Positions 19,585 to 25,041 of a stretch of 25,041 bases of DNA are shown one piece after another; position 1 is the stretch's first letter, and each line of letters starts with the position of its first letter. The position numbers were made by a program, and so were the translations under genes. The notes under the pieces were generated by a model, which ran no database searches, was not told the origin of the DNA, and saw nothing but the letters and a program-made list of their open reading frames with translations. The DNA comes from a virus, in the IMG/VR virus record IMGVR_UViG_3300009155_000237, positions 1 to 25,041 of that record; one strand, given 5' to 3'.

Positions 19585-22112
19585 GTGAAGAATGCCTCCA
19601 GTGTGGATTGTTTTTCGGTGTGCCAATTAATGGTGTTAAGAATAGTGCGAAGTGGATCGAGAAATGCCTTATCAAATTGCATATCATAGTCAATATATGC
19701 GTTTAATTTAAACTCAGGTGGCAACTGAGAGATTACGGCAATCACATTCTCATGGATAGGATTTGGCATCTTCATATAAGCAAAGCGGATCTTTTCACCG
19801 TCTTTGATTTGCTCGTATTTTTTCGTAAGCTTCATCTGTTGCAGCTTCTTATTGAATACGATAGCACCACGCACATGCATGGGAACGCCTTTTGTCTCGT
19901 ACTGATATTTAGTGAGGTTCTGGACACTGCGAGGGAATGCAATATCTTCAAATGGTAACTTGCAAAACTCTTTACGGAACTTTTCAATGTACCTATGCAG
20001 GTCATCTTCGCTCTGTGTCATAACGATGTTAAGAACATCTTTAATAGCCGTGCGGCAAGCTGCTGGTGTTGAGGACTTTACAGCTTCCATACCCATGATT
20101 TTTAATTTTGGCTTAGCATATCGCACACCTTCGGAATCATGGACATTGAGAATGTATCGCTTCTTTGCGGTCCAGATGCCACGGTCTGCAATTACTTCGC
20201 GCTTCATATTCATTTTTTGCTGGAAGGCACACATACGTTCAGCAAGATCCTGATAGATGCGATCAATAACTGGTTCCATTTTATCACTAGCCACCTTATC
20301 AAGAAAGTTAATGATCTTTTCTTTGAGTTCCGGAGTAAGCCCTTCAGCCTCAATTCTCTTTTCAAAGACGCTATGTACCAATTTATCAAAGCTAATATAA
20401 AGCGAATCTGTATCAGACGCAATAACATAATCATAATCCTCCGTCTTCAATAATTTGTTGAGATACTTATTCATTTCATTTTCAGCCCAACGAATTGATA
20501 GTTGCCCACCAAGAGTGATAGCGGTAGCTTGGTCAATATCAAAGAAACGGAAATGCTGATTACCGATAGCGCCATATGCGGAGTTCAACTGTACTTTCTT
20601 TGCAAGCTGCATATTCTTGTAGCGTGAGATATCTTTAACAGCCTGTTTTTTCTCAGCTTCGGTCTTTGCATTCTCGTAGGCCTTTTGAGCAAGGATCATC
20701 TTGTCCTTATACACCACACGGTCATTGTACATGCGTTGCATAATCGTAGGCAAGAACCCTTGCTTCGCTTTACTAAAGAAACAACCGTTAGCTGCAAGGC
20801 CATAACCATCAGGCACTTCTGGCATATTACCAGCAAGCAGATCATCAATCGTAACGTCTGCTTGGATTGCATAGCCTTTCGCGTTCACATGAATGGTTTC
20901 AGGTGAAATGTTATACTGCATAATCAAATGTGGATACAGACTGTTCAAATCAAAAGACATGACCCATGAGTGCGAACCAACCTGTGGGTCTTTCACATAC
21001 GCACCAACAAACACTTCGTCCTTGCTACCACCACCGTTGAGTGGTACTGCGATTCTCTTCTTCCACAAATGGTTGTGCGTGATAACATCCCACATACGCA
21101 CCTGCGTGAACACGTCCGCGATGGTAACTTTCGCGTCATACGCGAGCGCGAGGGCCATATCAATTAGTTTCATCTTATCGTCCATCTTCACGATAAGTTC
21201 CACGTCGATGATATTGTAGTCAATAAACTTAGTATGATCTTTCATGTAGAATTCGTGGAGTGTCTCAAATTCAGAATGGTCTAGTTTCTTCTCACCAAGT
21301 TCAACGAATGCAATATGGTCAAGACGATATGATTCCTGCTGAGAGTATGTGAATTTCTTATACATCTCAAGATAATCAAGTGTAGCCACACCACCAATAT
21401 CATATGCAACCTGCACCTTGTTGAATGTCATTTGAACTCGTCTCTCACGGACATTTTTCCATGGTGAGAGGCGCTTCATTTCACTTTCACCAATGACCGT
21501 TGTCATACGTTTGGCAAGATAAGGAATATCAAACCATGTGATATTCCAACCAGTGACGATATCGGGATAACCATCGTGCGCCCACTCACTCAGAAAACGA
21601 ATGAGCAATTCTTTTTCGTTGACACAGTGATGGTAGAAAACGTCATTGCGTGTTGGTGTGTATGGCTTTAAACCAAACACATGAAAGATCGGGCCTTTCT
21701 TCAACGTGATGGCTGTGACGGTATCCGATGCTCGCTCTACCGCAGGAAAACCATTCTCAGAACTTACTTCGATATCAAGATATGCGACCTTGATTTGGTC
21801 ACGATCATATGGCACATCGGTTGGATATTCTTCATTCAGGTATGTGTAGACGAACCGCTGTAGACCAAAGATATTGAAATTGGTTACGTCTTCATATTGC
21901 TTGAGAAAGTCCTTAGCTTCATTGATGGATTCAAATTGGATTGGCTCAAGCGAAAGCCCACGAATGTCGGTCCAGCTTGCATTCTCATGCTTTGACTGGA
22001 CAAACATCGTGGGCTTGTAGGGAATCTTTTCGTTGAACTGTAGCCCGCGGTCGTAACCGCGAACCAAGATGTTGTTGCCGAACTGCATCGCATTGGTGTA
22101 AAATTTGCTCAT
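19581..22112 (-). CDS. 43: DNA polymerase, family B (T4 gp43-like)
   Basis: 843 residues (T4 gp43 has 898). The 3'-5' exonuclease has Exo I YLDIEVSS (Asp113, Glu115), Exo II GWNITWFDIPYL (Asp195) and Exo III YNIIDVELI (Asp303). The polymerase has motif A SFDLNSLYPHLIMQYN (Asp388), motif B KKVQLNSAYGAIGN (505-518) and motif C ASDTDSLYI (Asp567, Asp569). The C-terminus ends TLEAFFT, a likely sliding-clamp-binding tail. No intein or split is present. The start codon is embedded in an 8-bp hairpin and has no good Shine-Dalgarno sequence, which suggests translational control such as the autogenous repression known for T4 gp43. Confidence 0.98.
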   Translation of the reverse strand: MSKFYTNAMQFGNNILVRGYDRGLQFNEKIPYKPTMFVQSKHENASWTDIRGLSLEPIQFESINEAKDFLKQYEDVTNFNIFGLQRFVYTYLNEEYPTDVPYDRDQIKVAYLDIEVSSENGFPAVERASDTVTAITLKKGPIFHVFGLKPYTPTRNDVFYHHCVNEKELLIRFLSEWAHDGYPDIVTGWNITWFDIPYLAKRMTTVIGESEMKRLSPWKNVRERRVQMTFNKVQVAYDIGGVATLDYLEMYKKFTYSQQESYRLDHIAFVELGEKKLDHSEFETLHEFYMKDHTKFIDYNIIDVELIVKMDDKMKLIDMALALAYDAKVTIADVFTQVRMWDVITHNHLWKKRIAVPLNGGGSKDEVFVGAYVKDPQVGSHSWVMSFDLNSLYPHLIMQYNISPETIHVNAKGYAIQADVTIDDLLAGNMPEVPDGYGLAANGCFFSKAKQGFLPTIMQRMYNDRVVYKDKMILAQKAYENAKTEAEKKQAVKDISRYKNMQLAKKVQLNSAYGAIGNQHFRFFDIDQATAITLGGQLSIRWAENEMNKYLNKLLKTEDYDYVIASDTDSLYISFDKLVHSVFEKRIEAEGLTPELKEKIINFLDKVASDKMEPVIDRIYQDLAERMCAFQQKMNMKREVIADRGIWTAKKRYILNVHDSEGVRYAKPKLKIMGMEAVKSSTPAACRTAIKDVLNIVMTQSEDDLHRYIEKFRKEFCKLPFEDIAFPRSVQNLTKYQYETKGVPMHVRGAIVFNKKLQQMKLTKKYEQIKDGEKIRFAYMKMPNPIHENVIAVISQLPPEFKLNAYIDYDMQFDKAFLDPLRTILNTINWHTEKQSTLEAFFT

Positions 22113-22129
22113 GGTGTATAGTACACCAT
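22111..22129 (-). promoter_or_regulatory. 43: Hairpin overlapping the polymerase start codon
   Basis: ATGGTGTA, loop CTA, TACACCAT: a perfect 8-bp stem whose last two bases are the AU of the polymerase AUG. It would mask initiation when folded. T4 and RB69 gp43 repress their own mRNA by binding a hairpin near the ribosome site, so an operator is the natural reading. As DNA it is also a 19-bp palindrome. Confidence 0.6.
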
Positions 22130-22146
22130 CGTCATCAAAATGTCAA
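22118..22146 (-). promoter_or_regulatory. Candidate sigma70 promoter for DNA polymerase
   Basis: On the minus strand TTGACA (22146-22141), 17 bases, then TACTAT (22123-22118). The -35 is perfect and the -10 is 4/6. The -35 lies within the last codons of the upstream gene. Transcription would begin within a base of the polymerase AUG, so its message would lack the hairpin's 5' arm. Confidence 0.45.
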
Positions 22147-22446
22147 CCCGCTTTTCGGCAATACCAATCCAGAACCAAATGAGGTGTTGTAAGCATTTTC
22201 AACATCAAGCATTGGCTCATAGACAAAGAGAATATTGGACGAACTAACCACAATCTCTTTACTCTTTGCCATTGGTAGGTAATCAAGAAGGCCCATACTG
22301 GCTTTACCATTTGTGCCCTGTTGCATCACAATAGCGGCGGGCTTTTTGATTACAATATTATGCTGACCAAACGCACTCACTTTACCAATCACTTCATCGC
22401 CAGTGAAAAACCTAACGACCATCACACTTTCAACATCATCATTCAT
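22135..22446 (-). CDS. Conserved small T4-like phage protein, possibly Sm-like fold
   Basis: 103 residues. VVRFFTGDEVIGKVSAFGQHNIVIKKPAAIVM reads like the bent beta-sheet of an Sm1 motif. It is followed by GLLDYLPMAKSKEIVVSS, NILFVYEP and NAYNTSFGSGLVLP. I recall similar unnamed proteins upstream of gp43 in cyanophages. The Sm-like idea (an RNA- or protein-binding barrel) is inference from pattern only. It follows the holin gene and its stop lies 22 bases before the polymerase start. AAGGA precedes the ATG. Confidence 0.72.
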   Translation of the reverse strand: MNDDVESVMVVRFFTGDEVIGKVSAFGQHNIVIKKPAAIVMQQGTNGKASMGLLDYLPMAKSKEIVVSSSNILFVYEPMLDVENAYNTSFGSGLVLPKSGLTF

Positions 22447-22456
22447 TTTAAAATCC

Positions 22457-22918
22457 TTATTTTGTTACACCTTGCATTTTCTCTTGTCCTCTTGACCAAG
22501 CAGAGATACCAAGAACTGCACCCATTGCTAGATGGAACAAACCAGCGCCTTGCAGCGTAAGTGGATTCCATTGGGTTAGTGGTTGCTTCATCATAACTTG
22601 AATCACATTCCACATGATTGGGAATATAGCCATGTCTAAACAACAAATGACCATGTAGCACCAACCCATTGCGGGTCGCCACTTCTTGACCATCCAGTCT
22701 TCATTCTGCTTTGCGTTCTCTGCTTCCCACTGTTTCTTTTCCAGTTCAATCTTAGCAAGCTGAGCTGCTTCGGATAACTGTGGGGCTGATGGTGCACCTG
22801 CTCTAGGGGTTGAGTCGATATATGTAGTCTGGATTGAAGCGCCTGCTCCTTTAGTTGCAGGGGGAATCTGATCCATTGCTGGTTTAGGTTCATCCGTTTC
22901 TACTGTAAATTTAGGCAT
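22457..22918 (-). CDS. Holin, GTA-type
   Basis: 153 residues. A polar N-terminal region (1-78, Pro/Ala-rich then a charged helix) leads into WRPAMGWCYMVICCLDMAIF, a first membrane segment (about 83-107) with a buried Asp95. LTLQGAGLFHLAMGAVLGISAW forms a second (about 122-141), followed by a short charged tail. This matches the holin family associated with gene-transfer-agent release (GTA_holin_3TM, as I know it) and phage relatives. It lies 9 bases downstream of the GH19 endolysin gene, so the two form a lysis cassette. The long cytoplasmic N-terminus may regulate timing. Confidence 0.82.
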   Translation of the reverse strand: MPKFTVETDEPKPAMDQIPPATKGAGASIQTTYIDSTPRAGAPSAPQLSEAAQLAKIELEKKQWEAENAKQNEDWMVKKWRPAMGWCYMVICCLDMAIFPIMWNVIQVMMKQPLTQWNPLTLQGAGLFHLAMGAVLGISAWSRGQEKMQGVTK

Positions 22919-22927
22919 CGCATTTCC

Positions 22928-23545
22928 TTATGCTGTGAATATCTCCAGGGCAGCAGCATAATGAGATTTACGATCTTCAAGTCCAATGGTACCACCATTG
23001 ATTTTTTTAGTTACATTAACAACGTCACCTTTATCAGCCCAATTGTTTAGTTCACGCGAGTCCCAGAACCATCCAGCACTCCACGCAGCTCCTTCTTCTG
23101 TACTCAACCACTCGGTTGCTTCTTCTAGTGGCCACCCCATGTCTTTGGCAAAAGCTTCATAATTTGATTTGCCTGTCAATTGGATAAGCCCACGTCCGCA
23201 GTAGCGATACCCATCTCCTGATGCTTCATCACCGTTACCCATGCGCGAAGCATAGACACGATTGGCAATTTTCTGTGGATTCTTAGCGAACGGTGTTGGA
23301 TCTACTCCACGAAAATACTTAGGGAAAATTACCTTCAAGCGATCTGCTGAATAGTTTAGATTTTCCTTGATCGTTCTTAGTCCACCAGATTCATGGCCTA
23401 CCTGAGCAAGGAACATTGAGATACGTTGAGGGGTGTTGATTTCATAAAAATCCATAACCTCATTTAGAGGTTCCACATATTTCTGAATAACATCTTCGCC
23501 CGTATCTTCGAAGAACTCATTCAACTGTTCGAATGTAATAGCCAT
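22928..23545 (-). CDS. Endolysin, glycoside hydrolase family 19 (chitinase-like muramidase)
   Basis: 205 residues from the ATG at 23545, with AAGGAG five bases upstream; an upstream GTG overlaps that site. The catalytic region has FLAQVGHESGG (Glu52) and ENLNYSA, then NRVYASRMGNGDEASGDGY and GRGLIQLTGKSNY, all hallmarks of phage GH19 lysins. No signal peptide or wall-binding domain is present, so release depends on the holin encoded next. It hydrolyses the glycan strands of peptidoglycan. Confidence 0.93.
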   Translation of the reverse strand: MAITFEQLNEFFEDTGEDVIQKYVEPLNEVMDFYEINTPQRISMFLAQVGHESGGLRTIKENLNYSADRLKVIFPKYFRGVDPTPFAKNPQKIANRVYASRMGNGDEASGDGYRYCGRGLIQLTGKSNYEAFAKDMGWPLEEATEWLSTEEGAAWSAGWFWDSRELNNWADKGDVVNVTKKINGGTIGLEDRKSHYAAALEIFTA

Positions 23546-23562
23546 AGTCACTCCTTATTGAG

Positions 23563-23727
23563 TTACTTTCTATTTAGTACCGTCATAGCAATCATAGGAA
23601 TTTCACCACGATATAATCCAATGTCAGATAGTTCTCTATCCGATAGACGATTCAATTCATTCAACGCCTTGTAGTAGCGGCGTGTGTCTTCTACTTGCTT
23701 TGCGATTAAGTTAAAAATATTTTGCAT
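23563..23727 (-). CDS. DUF1127 small basic protein
   Basis: 54 residues from the ATG at 23727, with GGAG 9 bases upstream; a longer frame runs back through a terminator-like hairpin and is unlikely. The signature RLSDRELSDIGLYRGEI is the DUF1127 (YjiS-like) motif. In alphaproteobacteria such small proteins occur in many copies and have been tied to phosphate and carbon metabolism and RNA-level regulation. A phage copy is likely a host-takeover factor taken from an alphaproteobacterium. It sits between Hsp20 and the endolysin. Confidence 0.85.
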   Translation of the reverse strand: MQNIFNLIAKQVEDTRRYYKALNELNRLSDRELSDIGLYRGEIPMIAMTVLNRK

Positions 23728-23740
23728 TTGTCTTTCTCCG

Positions 23741-23773
23741 AACAATAATAGCGAGCCAGTTTCCCAGCTCGCT
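23741..23773 (-). terminator. Hairpin terminator candidate after hsp20
   Basis: On the minus strand AGCGAGC and GCTCGCT form a 7-bp stem around a 10-base loop, with two possible G-U pairs inside it. ATTATTGTT follows. The U-tract is interrupted, so termination may be partial, letting some transcripts reach DUF1127. Confidence 0.55.
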
Positions 23774-23802
23774 TGCATGATGTAGGATTCAATGGGTTGT
23801 AA

Positions 23803-24258
23803 TTAGTCGATCTTGATGTTCTTAGGCTTCTGGTTCTCAGGGATAAAGTTTTCCAACCACACCTTGAGAATGCCGTTCATCAATTCGGCATTGTTTACCA
23901 CTACAGTATCAGCAAGAGTGAATGTGCGATTGAAGGCACGCTCTGCAATTCCCTTGTAGTAGTAGAATTCGGTAGCCTTATCCATATCACTGGAGTCTTT
24001 AGTCTTACCAGCGATGGTTAGCTTACCACCATCGAGAGTCAGCTCGATATCTGTCTTTGCGAATCCCGCGACAGCCATTTCGATAACATACTTGTTATCA
24101 TCGACCTTCTTGATATTGTAAGGTGGATATCCAGGAAGGTTCTTACCGATGCCATCCAACTGCGAAGATAGCAGCTTAAATGTCTTGTCGAAGCCGACAG
24201 AGAAAGGATCGAAAGATGCGAATGGAGATGGGATTTGTGCGTAGTCGTTCTTAGTCAT
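23803..24258 (-). CDS. hsp20: Small heat-shock protein (Hsp20/alpha-crystallin)
   Basis: 151 residues from the ATG at 24258, which has a perfect AGGAGGT 7 bases upstream; an in-frame extension to the right overlaps regA and should be ignored. The alpha-crystallin domain runs from YPPYNIKKVDDNKYVIEMAV to NGILKVWLE, with the typical G-x-L-like NGIL turn. The C-terminus carries the I-x-I motif NIKI that locks oligomers. IbpA-like proteins hold unfolded proteins for refolding, and are common in T4-like cyanophages. A late promoter and a 5'-terminal hairpin lie upstream, so expression is probably strong and late. Confidence 0.94.
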   Translation of the reverse strand: MTKNDYAQIPSPFASFDPFSVGFDKTFKLLSSQLDGIGKNLPGYPPYNIKKVDDNKYVIEMAVAGFAKTDIELTLDGGKLTIAGKTKDSSDMDKATEFYYYKGIAERAFNRTFTLADTVVVNNAELMNGILKVWLENFIPENQKPKNIKID

Positions 24259-24290
24259 AGTATGACCTCCTATTAGGCAAGGTTGATTAT

Positions 24291-24309
24291 GTGACCCCGA
24301 GGGCATCAC
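24291..24309 (-). promoter_or_regulatory. 5'-terminal stem-loop of the hsp20 leader
   Basis: GTGATGCCCTCGGGGTCAC begins where the late transcript is expected to start (24309). GTGA pairs with TCAC, and CC with GG around a CTCG loop, with one bulge. A hairpin at the very 5' end usually protects mRNA from decay. Confidence 0.45.
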
Positions 24310-24314
24310 GGTTT

Positions 24315-24322
24315 TATTTATA
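24315..24322 (-). promoter_or_regulatory. Late promoter TATAAATA upstream of hsp20
   Basis: Exact late consensus on the minus strand in the 127-base gap between regA and hsp20. The expected start is 24309, leaving a leader of about 50 bases ending in AGGAGGT. Confidence 0.72.
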
Positions 24323-24385
24323 TGTAGCGAAGGAGATATACCCCCAACACTACACATAAATTCAAGAGGGTAGAAGCTGCGTCGA

Positions 24386-24796
24386 TCAAGCGACCTTTCC
24401 GCGGTTCTTACCGATGTTGTATTTAGCTTCCAGTTTCCAATCACTCTTCTCCTTGTGTGTGAGAATTTTGATTTGATTTAATGAAGCAATAGGGTCTTCC
24501 GATGCTTTAGGATCGACGAGATCAATCAACTCCCATTCAGCGAGTAGATTAGCGATCTTGTTTCGACGAGCCTTATCATCATCAGAGAAGTTGGTTGGCT
24601 TGCCATCAAGCGCGAATAGTTCCTTGAAGTGAACCACATAGTAGCGGCCCTGCTTGTGGAAAATATGGCAAGATTGATAGAGTGTTGATTTTTCTGCGGA
24701 CGCGACACCGATGCGGCTGAGCGTTTCGCGAATCTTTAGGAAATCTTCTGGTGTCTTTAGTCGTACCTCAATCATGGATTCAATAATGGATTGCAT
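24386..24796 (-). CDS. regA: RegA translational repressor
   Basis: 136 residues from the ATG at 24796, which has AAAGGTGA upstream; the internal ATG at 24775 (MIEVRLKTPEDFLK) matches the T4 RegA start but lacks a ribosome site. The conserved core LYQSCHIFHKQGRYYVVHFKE, then RRNKIANLLAEWELIDLV and WKLEAKYNIG, follows T4 RegA closely. RegA binds the start regions of early mRNAs and shuts off their translation, including the clamp-loader genes and regA itself. It starts 5 bases after the gp62-like stop, the T4 gene order. Confidence 0.96.
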   Translation of the reverse strand: MQSIIESMIEVRLKTPEDFLKIRETLSRIGVASAEKSTLYQSCHIFHKQGRYYVVHFKELFALDGKPTNFSDDDKARRNKIANLLAEWELIDLVDPKASEDPIASLNQIKILTHKEKSDWKLEAKYNIGKNRGKVA

Positions 24797-24801
24797 TGTG
24801 T

Positions 24802-25041
24802 TCACCTTTTGCCAAGTAACGACCCGATCTGGTCTACTTGGCTGGGTGTCAATACGGTCAGTGCTTGTTTAGCTTCTGAACGCCCATAGCCGAAGAACTC
24901 CATAACCAGGTCGACAGAATCGTTCTTTTCTTCTTTTTGCCACTTGGCAAACTTACGGTTCTGTTTCCTGATTATATTTATAAAATACTCATACTGGAGT
25001 AATTTGTCTAGATGCCCACGCATGTTCATCTCGTTGGCATA
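24802..25041 (-). CDS. 62: Clamp-loader small subunit, T4 gp62-like, C-terminal part
   Basis: Only the last 79 codons and the stop are inside the window; the frame is open to the right edge. YANEMNMRGHLDKLLQYEYF followed by NRKFAKWQKEEKND aligns with the gp62 segment YAMNLIGSGL...RGKRYGKWAKLVED of T4. VMEFFGYGRSEAKQALTVL matches the helical end of cyanophage gp62. With gp44 it loads the sliding clamp for gp43. Its immediate partner downstream, regA, supports the call, since T4 has 62-regA-43 in that order. Confidence 0.82.
   Translation of the reverse strand, partial: YANEMNMRGHLDKLLQYEYFINIIRKQNRKFAKWQKEEKNDSVDLVMEFFGYGRSEAKQALTVLTPSQVDQIGSLLGKR

Noticed and set aside
19279-19689. Plus-strand open frame of 136 codons across the polymerase end
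   Set aside because: It overlaps three well-supported minus-strand genes and has no ribosome site or family resemblance.
23803-24444. Hsp20 frame extended 62 codons upstream
   Set aside because: The extension overlaps regA and the late promoter, while the ATG at 24258 has a perfect AGGAGGT and fits family length.
24975-24982. Exact TATAAATA on the minus strand inside the gp62-like gene
   Set aside because: It falls in coding sequence (codons for Tyr/Phe/Ile/Asn) about 180 bases from regA, which is expected early; more likely chance.
1-25041. tRNA genes, insertion sequences, inteins and self-splicing introns
   Set aside because: Intergenic gaps are mostly under 130 bases with no cloverleaf seen, no transposase is encoded, and polymerase, UvsX, helicase and primase are uninterrupted.

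Overview
The window is a gene-dense piece of a T4-superfamily myovirus genome. Every gene I accept reads leftward (minus strand), with gaps of a few bases and many start/stop overlaps. The assignment rests on a recognisable T4 replication set: the C-terminus of a gp62-like clamp-loader subunit, RegA, family B DNA polymerase (gp43), UvsX, the gp41 helicase and the gp61 primase. A B12-type (class II) ribonucleotide reductase, a DUF1127 protein, Hsp20 and a GTA-type holin recall T4-like phages of Rhizobiales and cyanobacteria. An alphaproteobacterial host is my inference, not something the sequence proves.

Layout in direction of transcription (right to left). 25.0-24.4 kb: gp62 (partial) and regA. 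24.3-22.4 kb: Hsp20 behind a late promoter, DUF1127, GH19 endolysin and holin. 22.4-19.4 kb: a conserved small protein, DNA polymerase with a hairpin over its start codon, and a small conserved protein. 19.4-15.7 kb: an AT-rich methyltransferase, uvsX behind a strong sigma70 promoter, a conserved unknown, the helicase and a glutaredoxin. 15.7-14.8 kb: a secreted NlpC/P60-like peptidase closed by a rho-independent terminator.

14.75-5.8 kb is a late block. It encodes a HAD phosphatase, a short repeat protein, a PD-(D/E)XK-like nuclease, a KxDG ligase-like enzyme, a 932-residue nucleotidyltransferase/basic/DUF6321 protein, a small membrane protein, Dps, a conserved small protein and a 676-residue basic repeat protein. 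5.7-4.1 kb: two virion structural proteins and an HD-like DUF6817 protein. 4.1-2.2 kb: a coiled-coil membrane protein, two conserved unknowns and an overlapping i-spanin/o-spanin pair. 2.1-0 kb: primase behind a sigma70 promoter, then the reductase, cut by the window edge.

The most notable system is the late block. Two enzymes in it begin with an 11-residue segment that aligns without gaps to the T4 internal-protein capsid-targeting sequence. The large basic protein repeats a DELSK module at Val/Ile-Asp-Glu sites resembling prohead-protease cuts. Together they suggest enzymes and a basic polyprotein packaged inside the head and ejected with DNA. A perfect-consensus sigma70 promoter at 12857-12885 points the opposite way to all genes and lies back to back with a late promoter, so it could make an early antisense RNA. 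Several starts (primase, polymerase, HAD) sit almost exactly where transcription should begin, suggesting leaderless messages.
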